In this document: one piece after another, positions 28,457-37,878 of the stretch
Layout of the letters: each line of letters opens with the position of its first letter
Numbering within the stretch: the stretch's first letter is position 1
DNA from: Winogradskyella marina
GTDB taxonomy: Bacteria; Bacteroidota; Bacteroidia; Flavobacteriales; Flavobacteriaceae
Length of the DNA: 64,000 nt
Assembly (NCBI RefSeq): GCF_015645385.1
Contig: NZ_JADOET010000001.1
Coordinates: 558,001-622,000 of the forward strand
Direction of reading: 5' to 3'
Position numbers and translations under genes: made by a program
Notes under the pieces: generated by a model
Told to the model about the DNA's origin: nothing
Database searches by the model: none
What the model saw: the letters and a program-made list of their open reading frames with translations, nothing else

Positions 28457-29980
28457 ATGTCTTTAGTGAAACTTACATCTATCCTGTTTTTAACCTTAAG
28501 CACTTGTTTTGTTTTAGGTCAATCTCTTCCAACCAAAAAAGTAATTGAAGCGAACTGGGAATCCATGGCTGAGAATTATAAGGTTCCAGAATGGTTTCAA
28601 GATGGAAAAATTGGGGTTTGGATGCATTGGGGAATTCCTTCTTCAATTGACGAAAACAGAATAGAGGATGGTTCTCACTACGGGAGACGCATGTATGGAG
28701 ATGAAGATTATGATGCCCGAAACGAACCTGACAGGCTAAGGACAAAAAGATTAACACAATGGCATACGGAGCGCTATGGACCGCCTTCAGAATTTGGTTA
28801 CGAAAAATTTATAGCTGACTTTAAAGCTGAAAACTTCGATGCAGATAAAATTGTACAGTTTGTTAAAGACAATGGAGCACGTTTTATCATGCCCGTAGCC
28901 ACACATCACGATAATTTTGATATGTATGATTCCTTCTTTCCATGGAATGCTGTAAAAATGGGTCCTAAGAAAGATATTCTTAGAGAATGGAAAGACGCCG
29001 CCTACAAACATGATTTAAAATTTGGTGTATCGACCCATTTATATTGGTCACCACGCTTTTTTAGAACGGCTCGGAAATATCAAAAAGAAGGCACGCCAGA
29101 ATGGGAGTTCTTCAATATGGATTATGACACCTATAAATTTGCTAGCCAAGATAGTTGGAATGAACATTGGTACAAGCGTTCTTGGGATTTAATAGAAAAA
29201 TACGATCCAGACATGTTTAATAACGATTCGCCTTATCCAACTCTAAAATCGGGAAAAGGATTGGGTGTTAAGTTGTTTTCAGATTATTTAAACAGAGATT
29301 TAAAAGAGAATAACGGCAAACAAACTACTGTTTTATCTTTTAAAAACGCCAAAGAGAACAAAGCGGCTTTTACCTACAATCTCGAGAGAGGGATGTTTGG
29401 CGAACAACAAGCGCATCCTTGGATATGGGCAACTGATTTATCTGGAAGCTGGTTTTACAGAAAGAATTCATTTACCAAAATGTCTTTAGATGTTTTAATT
29501 GGTAACGCTATTGATGCCATTAGTAAAAATGGTGTTGTTATGATTAATATTGCTTTAAAAGGAGACGGTACAATTCCTGAGAATCAAAAACAGATGTTAA
29601 ATGATTTCGGAGATTTTGTAAAAATTAACCAAGAAGGCATTTACAATACCAGACCATGGAAAACCTTTGGAGAAGGGCCTTTAGAAATTGTGACAAAACG
29701 CGCTGGTGAAAACTTAAAAGAATTCTCAGAAAAAGATATTCGTTTTACCACAAAGGATGGCCATCTTTATGCTTTTATTTTAGCACCACCCACAGAAGAT
29801 ATTTTGATTAAGGTGTTAAAGCAAGATGGGCTTTTACAAAAGAATATAAAAGAAATACAGTTGTTAGGCAGCGATGAAACCATTAGCTGGAACCGAAACA
29901 ACGATGGTTTGGCGATTACATATGATTTTAAAAACATCCCAAACCAATCTGCTATTTGTTTTAAAATAATTACAGAATAG
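28457..29980 (+). CDS. GH29-like alpha-L-fucosidase, divergent subtype
   Basis: This 507-residue protein has a Sec signal peptide ending near FVLGQ. GKIGVWMHWGIPS, VATHHDNFDMYDS and KFGVSTHLYWSP are recognisable GH29 blocks. The segment DPDMFNNDSPYP aligns with the nucleophile strand (usual form xLxWFDG) and puts Asp257 at the nucleophile position, although the flanking WF is replaced by NN. An insertion rich in Arg and Glu (about 66-112) precedes the conserved FIADFKAENFDADKI. The C-terminal domain ends with LAITYDFKNIPNQSAICFKI. It is the first gene of the plus-strand PUL operon and lies 33 bp before the putative GH at 30014. It likely removes fucose or a related 6-deoxysugar; linkage preference may differ from the other two GH29s. 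Confidence 0.82.
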   Translation: MSLVKLTSILFLTLSTCFVLGQSLPTKKVIEANWESMAENYKVPEWFQDGKIGVWMHWGIPSSIDENRIEDGSHYGRRMYGDEDYDARNEPDRLRTKRLTQWHTERYGPPSEFGYEKFIADFKAENFDADKIVQFVKDNGARFIMPVATHHDNFDMYDSFFPWNAVKMGPKKDILREWKDAAYKHDLKFGVSTHLYWSPRFFRTARKYQKEGTPEWEFFNMDYDTYKFASQDSWNEHWYKRSWDLIEKYDPDMFNNDSPYPTLKSGKGLGVKLFSDYLNRDLKENNGKQTTVLSFKNAKENKAAFTYNLERGMFGEQQAHPWIWATDLSGSWFYRKNSFTKMSLDVLIGNAIDAISKNGVVMINIALKGDGTIPENQKQMLNDFGDFVKINQEGIYNTRPWKTFGEGPLEIVTKRAGENLKEFSEKDIRFTTKDGHLYAFILAPPTEDILIKVLKQDGLLQKNIKEIQLLGSDETISWNRNNDGLAITYDFKNIPNQSAICFKIITE

Positions 29981-30013
29981 TTGACAATACAATTAAAATA
30001 ATGAGAGGTAACC

Positions 30014-31198
30014 ATGCGTTTTAAATCGTCCTTTTTAGTCGTTTTATTAGCCGTTTCTTTAAGTGCGTGTTCCGTACAAAAACAAGAGACCGCTGTGGTA
30101 AAACAAAAATTACCAGAATTTTCTTGGGACAAAATGCCATTGTATATGCACCTTCGTAAATCTGAAGTATTTACAAAAAAAGAGCTCACCTATCTTTCAA
30201 AATTTCCGCTAATAACATTTGAAAAAACTACAGGAAGTAAAGCATATGGATCCACAGAAAAAGGAACTATTAAAGCTGCTAAAGCTGTCAAAAAAATAAA
30301 CCCTGAGACCAAAATATTATATTACAAGAATGTTATTGTAAACTGGGGAGGTTATGCTGAAGATAAAGCATTTTTAAATGAACATCCCGAAGCTTTATTA
30401 GTCAACACTAAAGGACAAAAAGCGTTGATGCCAAATCGAAGAACTGGTTTTTTTGATATCTCTGAAGACTATGTGCGTGCGTATTGGTTAAACCATGTAA
30501 AAAAAGTCACCGAAAGCCCTTATATTGATGGTGTCTTTTTAGATGCTAATATTAAAGTTTTAGTACCTATGTTTTTTAACAACCGTGTTGGAGAAGAAAA
30601 ACGAGACGCTATTAAAACGGGCTACTTATCCATGATGGGAGATTTAGATGCTCAAATAGGAAAAGACAACTTACTCATTGCAAATATCCTTCGTGTGCGT
30701 CCAGAATTTAAAGATTCTGGTAGAGATTATTTAAAATTTTTCGATGGCTCTTATATAGAAGGCTTTGAACATGAGAATTTTGGCATGACTTATGAAGATT
30801 ATCTGGCAAAAGGTATTGAAGCAGTCCAAAAATCAGCAAGAGAAGGCAAGGTCATTGCGATGTCGCTTGGCATAGGTAAAGCATTAGAGAATGCAGAAGC
30901 AGGCATTGATGATGCTAGAAAAAAAGTAACCCTAAATAAAAACCTTACAAAACGCTTAGATTATCTATTGGCTATTTTTCTAGTCTGCGCTGAAAAGCAC
31001 AGTTATGTCTATCCACATGATGGTTATGATATTAAAAAATCTGCGGTCTGGCTTAAAACGTTTCCACAGTATGAAAAAAAACTAGGTGCACCAAAAGGCA
31101 AGGCCAAACGTGAAGGCTATATTTACACAAGATCTTTTGAGCATTTAGATGTATGGTTAGATATAGAACATCAAACCGCCCAATTACACTGGAAATAA
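30014..31198 (+). CDS. Putative TIM-barrel glycoside hydrolase, lipoprotein (paralogue 2 of 3)
   Basis: This 394-residue protein has a lipoprotein signal (LSAC, Cys19). It aligns along its length with the proteins at 20072 and 46703: EFSWDKMPLYMHL near the start, ITFEKTTG (Glu70), PETKILYYKN, FFDIS, IDGVFLD (Asp172 and Asp177), and YIEGFEHENFG (Glu252). The C-terminal YTRSFEHLDVWLDIE matches the shared motif. The acids at the ends of the predicted strands are catalytic candidates. It follows the GH29-like gene by 33 bp and precedes a sulfatase by 33 bp, so it belongs to the fucan operon. Of the three copies it has the most divergent sequence around the barrel, which hints at a different substrate. 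The family assignment is uncertain. Confidence 0.65.
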   Translation: MRFKSSFLVVLLAVSLSACSVQKQETAVVKQKLPEFSWDKMPLYMHLRKSEVFTKKELTYLSKFPLITFEKTTGSKAYGSTEKGTIKAAKAVKKINPETKILYYKNVIVNWGGYAEDKAFLNEHPEALLVNTKGQKALMPNRRTGFFDISEDYVRAYWLNHVKKVTESPYIDGVFLDANIKVLVPMFFNNRVGEEKRDAIKTGYLSMMGDLDAQIGKDNLLIANILRVRPEFKDSGRDYLKFFDGSYIEGFEHENFGMTYEDYLAKGIEAVQKSAREGKVIAMSLGIGKALENAEAGIDDARKKVTLNKNLTKRLDYLLAIFLVCAEKHSYVYPHDGYDIKKSAVWLKTFPQYEKKLGAPKGKAKREGYIYTRSFEHLDVWLDIEHQTAQLHWK

Positions 31199-31231
31199 AC
31201 GAACCCTAAATTATTACTTATATTATAAAAA

Positions 31232-33124
31232 ATGAAATCACTTTTATCAACGCTTGTAATTTTACTGTGCTTTTCCAATTATGGGATGAGTCAGAACAAA
31301 AAGGATTTAACGAAGCCAAATATCATCATTTTTTATGTAGATGATTTAGGTTGGCAAGACACCGAATTAAACAATTTAGATGAACCTAGTCCATGGGAAA
31401 CTCCCAATATATCCCAATTAGCAGATGATGGTTTAAATTTCACCAATGCATATTCGCCAGCTCCGACTTGTGCACCTTCTAGAGCTGCTCTACTTTCTGG
31501 TTTGCATCCTACTAAAACAGGCGTTACACACGTAAGTGGAGGCAAAATACCTACATCTGCTAGACGTTCAAATTATATAGCGCCCTTTTATCCAAAAGGC
31601 TTAATGCCTGAACACTTTACCATTGCTGAAGCTTTAAAAATGAATGGCTATAAAACGGGACATGTTGGAAAATGGCACGTGGGCACACTTAACATTCAAA
31701 AATCAAAACAACAAGGTTTTGATTTTGCTTACGAGTCTAGAGGTGCACATCAAGGCCCAAAAAAACCTAAAAATCGTTTAACCGATTTTGCAACTCACGA
31801 TAAAAGTGATGCGTACCGTTTAAGTGATGAAAAATATCCGCCTTTTACAAAAGTGTCACCTAACGGTATTTCGTATCCTAAAGATATGGTAACCGAAAAA
31901 GCATTAGAGTTTATTACATCTAATAAAGAAGAGCCTTTCTTTCTATATTTGGCTCACTGGTTGGTGCACGCCCCAATTCATACTAAAAACAAAGAATTAT
32001 TACAATATTACAGTGATAAGTTAGGCATAGATTTCCCTAAAGAAGACATTCCTATTAGAACAGAAGGTCAAACAAATCCATTTTACGGAGCTATGGTAAC
32101 GACTTTAGATTGGAGTTTAGGACGTGTAGTCGATTTATTAAAAACTACAGACGACCCAAGAAATCCTGGTAAAAAATTATATGAAACGACTTATATTATT
32201 TTTTCTTCCGATAATGGTGGCGTAGAAAAAGCCAATGGAGATATCGTTACAGACAACTTCCCTTTAGATGAAGGTAAAAAATACGCACAAGAAGGGGGCA
32301 TTAGAGTACCATTGGTTATTGCTGGTCCAAGTATACCAAAAGGAAAAACAGAAGATGTACTTATCAATCAATTAGACTTTTTTCCAACTATTTTAAATCT
32401 TACAGAAAGTAAAATACCTGCTAAATACAGTTCAAAGTTAGACGGTTTAGATATCTCAAATGTGTTGTTAAACAATGAAAATATTGTAAAAAACAATACA
32501 GGAGAACCTAGAGAAGAGTTATGGTGGCATTTCCCACACAATCAGGACCACCAAATGCAATCCGCCATAAGACATGGAGATTATAAATTGTATAAAAACC
32601 ATATTAAAGGCAATTATGAACTATACCGCTTATACAAAGACGGTGAAAGAGAAGATTTAGAAGAAAAGTTTGATATTGCTTCACAAAATCCTGAAGTCGT
32701 TAAAGAATTATCTACAAGATTAGAAAACTATCTAACCGATAACAATGCGCAATTTCCTTATAAAAATCCTTCAAAATTTAAAAGCGAAGAAGATCGAGAA
32801 GATGTAGCATCGATTCCTGTTATTATTAGCGATTCCTTTGACACGAAATCTCGTAAAGCATCTATAACCTTAGCAAAAGGAAAAACAAAGGTCATTGAAC
32901 CTTATGCCTTAGTCAAAATAGCAAAAAAACTTAGAAAGAAAAAGAACGGAAAGACAAGAAAATACGGAAAACACGATACCACCTTCATAAAAATACCTTT
33001 AACATCAAGTAAAAATAATTTAGAATACACATTTACTGTTCCTGAAGGCATTATAGAATATGGGGTTATTTTAATCGATGAAAATCGATTTATGGTACAA
33101 AGTGAATTTCATAAAATCAACTAA
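31232..33124 (+). CDS. S1-family sulfatase (type D, tandem copy 1)
   Basis: This 630-residue protein has a Sec signal peptide ending near GMSQ. Asp37-Asp38 in YVDDLGWQD and Cys80 in CAPSR are the metal and formylglycine sites; VGKWHVG and FSSDNGGVEKANG follow. The type is marked by DDLGWQD, AYSPAPTCAPSR, THVSGG and DPRNPGKKLYETTYIIF, all shared with the next gene (33141) and with the partial gene at 62626. After the catalytic domain (to about 500) a ~100-residue Lys-rich C-terminal domain follows, ending EYGVILIDENRFMVQSEFHK. It is 16 bp from the next gene, so this is a tandem duplication. It is probably periplasmic. Confidence 0.92.
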   Translation: MKSLLSTLVILLCFSNYGMSQNKKDLTKPNIIIFYVDDLGWQDTELNNLDEPSPWETPNISQLADDGLNFTNAYSPAPTCAPSRAALLSGLHPTKTGVTHVSGGKIPTSARRSNYIAPFYPKGLMPEHFTIAEALKMNGYKTGHVGKWHVGTLNIQKSKQQGFDFAYESRGAHQGPKKPKNRLTDFATHDKSDAYRLSDEKYPPFTKVSPNGISYPKDMVTEKALEFITSNKEEPFFLYLAHWLVHAPIHTKNKELLQYYSDKLGIDFPKEDIPIRTEGQTNPFYGAMVTTLDWSLGRVVDLLKTTDDPRNPGKKLYETTYIIFSSDNGGVEKANGDIVTDNFPLDEGKKYAQEGGIRVPLVIAGPSIPKGKTEDVLINQLDFFPTILNLTESKIPAKYSSKLDGLDISNVLLNNENIVKNNTGEPREELWWHFPHNQDHQMQSAIRHGDYKLYKNHIKGNYELYRLYKDGEREDLEEKFDIASQNPEVVKELSTRLENYLTDNNAQFPYKNPSKFKSEEDREDVASIPVIISDSFDTKSRKASITLAKGKTKVIEPYALVKIAKKLRKKKNGKTRKYGKHDTTFIKIPLTSSKNNLEYTFTVPEGIIEYGVILIDENRFMVQSEFHKIN

Positions 33125-33140
33125 AAACGTAAACTAAATA

Positions 33141-35003
33141 ATGAAAAACAACAACACATTCATAACTCTAATTTTACTAGTGTTATTTTCTGTAAACTAT
33201 GGTAATAGTCAGAAAAAAGACCAATTAATAAAACCTAATGTTATCATATTTTATGCTGATGATTTAGGTTGGCAAGATGTAGAATTAAACGATTTAGACG
33301 AACCTTGTGCTTGGGATACGCCAAACATTGCGGCATTAGCAAAAGATGCTATCAATTTCACCAATGGGTATTCACCAGCACCAACTTGTGCGCCTTCGCG
33401 ATCTGCACTCTTAAGTGGATTACACCCTGCTAAAACAGGAATTACTAACGTGAGTGGTGGTGGAATTCCTAAGGCTCGCAGAAATGAAAAATACATGAGT
33501 CCTTATTATCCAGAAGGATTAATGCCTGAACATTTTACCATCGCAGAGGCTTTAAAAATGAACGGGTATAGAACAGGACATGTTGGAAAATGGCATGCAG
33601 GAGCACTTCAAATTCAAGAATCTACCAATCAAGGTTTTGATTTTGCACACGAATCTAGAGGAGTTCACCAAAGGTCTAGAAAATCTGACCGTTTGCATTC
33701 GTTTGCAACAAATGATGCAAATGATCCTTTTCGTTTAAGTGAAGAAAAGTATTTTCCTTTTACAAAAGAAAATCCTAATGGTATTTCATATCCAATAGAT
33801 GCGGTTACTGAAAATGCACTGGAATTTATACAAAACAATAAAGAGGAGCCTTTCTTTTTATATTTAGCACATTGGATGGTGCACTACCCTATTCACACAA
33901 GAAACCGTGCATTATTAGATTATTATGTTGATAAATTAGGCGTAGAACTTCCGGAAGAGGATACGGAATGGACTAAAGAAGGTCAGAATAACCCTTATTT
34001 TGGTGCCATGGTAACGACCTTAGATTGGAGTTTAGGTCGTGTAATCGATTTACTAAAGAAAACAGACGACCCTAGAAATCCTGGTAAAAAATTATACGAG
34101 ACCACCTACATTATCTTTTCTTCAGACAACGGTGGAGCGGAAACTCGTAGAGCTGAAGTTATGTCGGATAATGCACCTTTAGACAAAGGAAAAAAATACT
34201 CAGAAGAAGGCGGTATTAGAGTACCAATGCTAATTTCTGGACCAAATATTCCTAAAGGAAAAACGAAAGATGTTTTAATCAATCAGTTAGATTATTACCC
34301 TACCATTTTAAACCTTACCAATAGTAAAATTCCTGCTGAATATCGTTCGGATTTAGATGGTTTGGATGTTTCAGGTGTTTTATTGCATAATGAAAATGAG
34401 GTTAAAGATAACAATGGAAATCCTCGAGAAGATTTATGGTGGCACTATCCTTATGGTGATGATGTAAAAAACCAATCGGCTATAAGATCTGGAGACTATA
34501 AATTGTATAAAAACTTTAATTCAGGCAACTATGTATTGCATCGTTTATATAAAGATGGAAAGCGCTATGATTTAGAAGAAAAGTATGATATCTCTAAAAA
34601 AGAACCTGAAATTACTAAAGAGCTAGCTTCAAAGTTAGAAAAGTACCTTGAAGATTATGATGCCAAATTGCCTTATAAAGTCCCTTCAAAATTTAAAAAT
34701 GATGAAGACGCAGCTGCAATTCCTGTTATTGTAAATGATGCTTTTAATGCAAAATCTCGTAAAGTTTCTATTCAATTAGAAAAAGGAAAATCTAATGTGA
34801 TTGAAAGTTATGCGCTTGTAAAAATCTCAGACAGTAAGAAAGTAAGAAAAGTAAAATCTACATACATAAAAGTACCTGTTGAAGTTGGTAGTAATAAATT
34901 AGAATACACCTTTACGGTTCCTAAGGAAGCAAAAGAATATGGCATTATTTTAATCGATGAGAATCGATTTATAGTAAAAGGCGAATTTCATAAAGTAAAG
35001 TAA
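33141..35003 (+). CDS. S1-family sulfatase (type D, tandem copy 2)
   Basis: This 620-residue protein has a signal peptide ending near YGNSQ. Asp40-Asp41 in YADDLGWQD and Cys83 in CAPSR form the core site, with VGKWHAG and FSSDNGGAETRRA. It is closely related to the upstream gene along the whole length, including the C-terminal domain (AKEYGIILIDENRFIVKGEFHK), but differs in the segment after SDNGG and in the WHVG/WHAG position. These differences lie near the substrate pocket and could alter specificity. The copies are 16 bp apart, and the following sulfatase starts within 30 bp of this stop. Confidence 0.92.
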   Translation: MKNNNTFITLILLVLFSVNYGNSQKKDQLIKPNVIIFYADDLGWQDVELNDLDEPCAWDTPNIAALAKDAINFTNGYSPAPTCAPSRSALLSGLHPAKTGITNVSGGGIPKARRNEKYMSPYYPEGLMPEHFTIAEALKMNGYRTGHVGKWHAGALQIQESTNQGFDFAHESRGVHQRSRKSDRLHSFATNDANDPFRLSEEKYFPFTKENPNGISYPIDAVTENALEFIQNNKEEPFFLYLAHWMVHYPIHTRNRALLDYYVDKLGVELPEEDTEWTKEGQNNPYFGAMVTTLDWSLGRVIDLLKKTDDPRNPGKKLYETTYIIFSSDNGGAETRRAEVMSDNAPLDKGKKYSEEGGIRVPMLISGPNIPKGKTKDVLINQLDYYPTILNLTNSKIPAEYRSDLDGLDVSGVLLHNENEVKDNNGNPREDLWWHYPYGDDVKNQSAIRSGDYKLYKNFNSGNYVLHRLYKDGKRYDLEEKYDISKKEPEITKELASKLEKYLEDYDAKLPYKVPSKFKNDEDAAAIPVIVNDAFNAKSRKVSIQLEKGKSNVIESYALVKISDSKKVRKVKSTYIKVPVEVGSNKLEYTFTVPKEAKEYGIILIDENRFIVKGEFHKVK

Positions 35004-35031
35004 TAAAATGTTTAAGATAAAAATAGGAATC

Positions 35032-36525
35032 ATGAAAAATACAGTTACATACTGTTGTTTGTGTTTCCTATTTTTTTTTCAAATCGGTTTTACCCAAGAA
35101 AACGCTGGTACGTTAAAAGACAGTAGGCCTAATATCATCTTTGTGATGACAGATGACCAAGGTATGGGCGATTTGTCTTGCATGGGAAATGAGGTTGTAA
35201 AGACGCCTAATATTGATGCGTTCTATGAAAAATCAACACGTTTTACCGAATACCATGTCAGTCCCACTTGTGCGCCAACGCGCGCTGCTATTATGAGTGG
35301 TCAACATGAATTTAGAGTTGGTGTTACACATACCATTTTAGAACGCGAACGCATGGCTTTAGAGGTGCACACCCTTCCACAAGCCTTGCAATCTGCAGGC
35401 TACCAAACCGGACTTTTTGGCAAATGGCATTTAGGAGATGCCGAGGACTATTTACCGCAAAATCGAGGATTTAATGAAGTATTGATGCATGGAGCTGGTG
35501 GTATAGGCCAAGTAAGCTTAGGCGATTTTCCACCGAATAAAGACAACGTATATTTTGATAACGTTTTACTTCACAATGATACGGTTGTAAAAACCATGGG
35601 CTTTTGTACCAATGTGTTTTTTGATGCAGGATTGGCTTGGACGAAGAAACAAATTGATACTAAAACACCATACTTCACCTATCTATCTCTTAACGCACCT
35701 CATGCACCTCTAGTTGCACCTAAAGCATACAAAAAACGTTTTTTAGAATTAGGCTATGATGAAGGTACTGCGAGTAGATACGGTATGATTGAAAACATCG
35801 ATGATAATTTTGGAAGACTAATGCGCAAACTTGAAGAATGGGATGCTTTAGACAATACATTAGTCATTTTTACCACAGATAATGGCGCAACACATTTAGG
35901 AGGAACACTAAATGGGAAAAAAATAAGACATTTTAATGCAGGCTTAAGAGGCGGAAAAAATTCACCTTACGAAGGTGGAGATCATGTACCATTGTTCATG
36001 TATTGGAAAGGTGTGCTAACGGAAGGAAAAGACATTCACCAACTTACAGCACACCTCGATTTATACCCAACCTTTGCGGAATTAACCGGTGCGAAACTTC
36101 CAGAAACAATGCAGCCTTTAGAAGGCTTGTCATTAATCCCTTTATTAGAAAATACAGCAACAACTTGGGAAGACCGTTTGCTATTTACACATTGTGGACG
36201 ATGGAAAACTGGCATGGTCAACGAAGCTAAATACACTAAAATGGCGATTAGAAGTCAACAATGGCGCTTTATCAATAACGAAGAGTTATACGATATTAGT
36301 AAAGATCCTGGAGAGCGCAAAAACGTGGCTTCAGAACACCCTGATGTCATTGCCAAATTTCAACAACCTTATAACAACTGGTGGTCTGCCTCTATGCCAC
36401 TAATGATAAACGAAAATAGAAAGCGGATAAAACAACAACCGCTTCACACCAAATATTACGAGCAATTAGAAGCACAAGGAATTCCTTATTGGAGTCCTAA
36501 TAATGGGATTGCCGAAAAAAACTAA
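35032..36525 (+). CDS. S1-family sulfatase with CxPTR site (type A, paralogue of 15236-17074)
   Basis: This protein has 497 residues from the ATG at 35032, which gives a standard signal peptide ending FTQ; an ATG at 35008, 5 bp after the previous stop, would add eight residues and is a possible alternative. Asp41-Asp42 lie in MTDDQGMGD. The formylglycine Cys80 sits in CAPTR, with Thr instead of the common Ser. FGKWHLGDAE, HGAGGIGQ, FTTDNGATHLGG and YEGGDHVPLF follow. HVSPTCAPTR, HGAGGIGQ and YNNWWSAS match the sulfatase at 15236, but this protein lacks its ~140-residue C-terminal domain. It ends the first block of the operon; a 166-bp gap follows. Confidence 0.9.
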   Translation: MKNTVTYCCLCFLFFFQIGFTQENAGTLKDSRPNIIFVMTDDQGMGDLSCMGNEVVKTPNIDAFYEKSTRFTEYHVSPTCAPTRAAIMSGQHEFRVGVTHTILERERMALEVHTLPQALQSAGYQTGLFGKWHLGDAEDYLPQNRGFNEVLMHGAGGIGQVSLGDFPPNKDNVYFDNVLLHNDTVVKTMGFCTNVFFDAGLAWTKKQIDTKTPYFTYLSLNAPHAPLVAPKAYKKRFLELGYDEGTASRYGMIENIDDNFGRLMRKLEEWDALDNTLVIFTTDNGATHLGGTLNGKKIRHFNAGLRGGKNSPYEGGDHVPLFMYWKGVLTEGKDIHQLTAHLDLYPTFAELTGAKLPETMQPLEGLSLIPLLENTATTWEDRLLFTHCGRWKTGMVNEAKYTKMAIRSQQWRFINNEELYDISKDPGERKNVASEHPDVIAKFQQPYNNWWSASMPLMINENRKRIKQQPLHTKYYEQLEAQGIPYWSPNNGIAEKN

Positions 36526-36691
36526 AAAGATGAATTATTATGATTTATTTAAAAGAGACATCTTTTAGGTTGAATTAGATATGAGGTTAATCTCAAAGAA
36601 ATTACAAATTAGTAACCTTGAAAATTTTAATCTCGTAGAAAACGATTTTGAAATTCTATTGAATTTATAAGTACGCTACCATTCTAAAACT

Positions 36692-37876
36692 ATGATTGAT
36701 ACACTGAAAAAAGACCACGGTTTTGCTAAAGATCTTAACTTTCTAAAAAAACATACAGATATTATTGTTTTGCAAGAAGAACAAAGCGCTGTAGCTATTG
36801 CACCACAATTTCAAGGACGTGTTATGACGAGCACTACTAATGTAAATGAAGGTGACGGTTTTGGGTGGATTAATAAAAAAGTGATTAAAGCTGGTTTCTT
36901 GTCCGAGGAAGAGCGTAAAGGTCGCTTAGAAAATCAGATTTATGTATTTGGAGGTGAAGAGCGTTTTTGGTTAGGTCCTGAAGGCGGTCAGTTTTCACTC
37001 TTTTTTAAACCAGAAGACGATTTTGAATTTTCAAACTGGAAAACTCCTGCAGTAATCGATACAGAAGCTTTTACTTTGGTATCAAAAACAAACAATGCGG
37101 TAACATTTGAACACCGTTGTGAACTGACAAACAAAAGTGGGACTGTTTTTAAAATGGGTATTGGTCGTTCCATTACTATTTTAAACAAAGCCACCATTGA
37201 AACCATTATAAAAACAAAATTTTCAGCAAATGTTGCGTTTGTTGGCTACCAAACCAATAATCAAATCACAAATATTGGTGATCAACAATGGTTACCTGAA
37301 ACGGGCTTACCTTCTATCTGGATGTTAGGAATGTATAACCCATCACCAGAAACAACGATGATCATTCCTTTTAAAGAAGGAGAAGAAACTGTCTTAGGAC
37401 AAAAGGTAAATGACACCTATTTTGGTAAGGTGCCAAATGACTATTTAGAAGTAAAAAATGATGTTTTGTTTTTTAAAGGAGACGGAACAAAACGCAGTAA
37501 AATTGGTATCAACTCAAAACGTACAAAAGGAATTGCCGGAAGCTATGATGCCGTAGGGAAAGTTTTGACTTTGGTGACTTATAATACTCAAGAAGCACCT
37601 CATGGCTATGTGAATTCAGCATGGGAGCACCAAGAAGATCCCTTTGCTGGCGATGTTATAAATGCATATAACGATGGATCACCAGAACCAGGCGTTCCGC
37701 CAATGGGTCCCTTTTACGAGTTAGAAACCTCATCACCAGCAGCAGCATTACAACCGAATGAAACCATGGTTCATATTCAAACCACAATGCATTTACAAGG
37801 AGATGAACGAGAATTAAGTAAAATCGCCGAAGCCACATTGGGAGTTAGTTTAGATGCTATTATAAAATCATTTTAA
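36692..37876 (+). CDS. DUF6786-like protein, no signal peptide
   Basis: This 394-residue protein starts MIDTLKKDHGFAKDL and has no export signal; an in-frame stop at 36668-36670 rules out an upstream extension. Blocks such as FQGRVMTSTT, FGGEERFWLGPEGGQ and the run of beta strands to PFYELETSSPAAAL resemble DUF6786 proteins found in flavobacterial PULs. The WLGPEGGQ region recalls the galactose-mutarotase-like fold, so a sugar-binding or epimerase role is possible, but this is inference. It is 2 bp before the GH29 lipoprotein gene. As the only apparently cytoplasmic product of the operon, it may act on imported sugar. Confidence 0.72.
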   Translation: MIDTLKKDHGFAKDLNFLKKHTDIIVLQEEQSAVAIAPQFQGRVMTSTTNVNEGDGFGWINKKVIKAGFLSEEERKGRLENQIYVFGGEERFWLGPEGGQFSLFFKPEDDFEFSNWKTPAVIDTEAFTLVSKTNNAVTFEHRCELTNKSGTVFKMGIGRSITILNKATIETIIKTKFSANVAFVGYQTNNQITNIGDQQWLPETGLPSIWMLGMYNPSPETTMIIPFKEGEETVLGQKVNDTYFGKVPNDYLEVKNDVLFFKGDGTKRSKIGINSKRTKGIAGSYDAVGKVLTLVTYNTQEAPHGYVNSAWEHQEDPFAGDVINAYNDGSPEPGVPPMGPFYELETSSPAAALQPNETMVHIQTTMHLQGDERELSKIAEATLGVSLDAIIKSF

Positions 37877-37878
37877 CC

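Noticed and set aside
36581..36670. 29-codon ORF between the sulfatase at 35032-36525 and the DUF6786-like gene, in frame with the latter
   Set aside because: It is too short, has no recognisable motif or signal peptide, and the stop separates it cleanly from the gene at 36692. I treat it as chance in AT-rich DNA.
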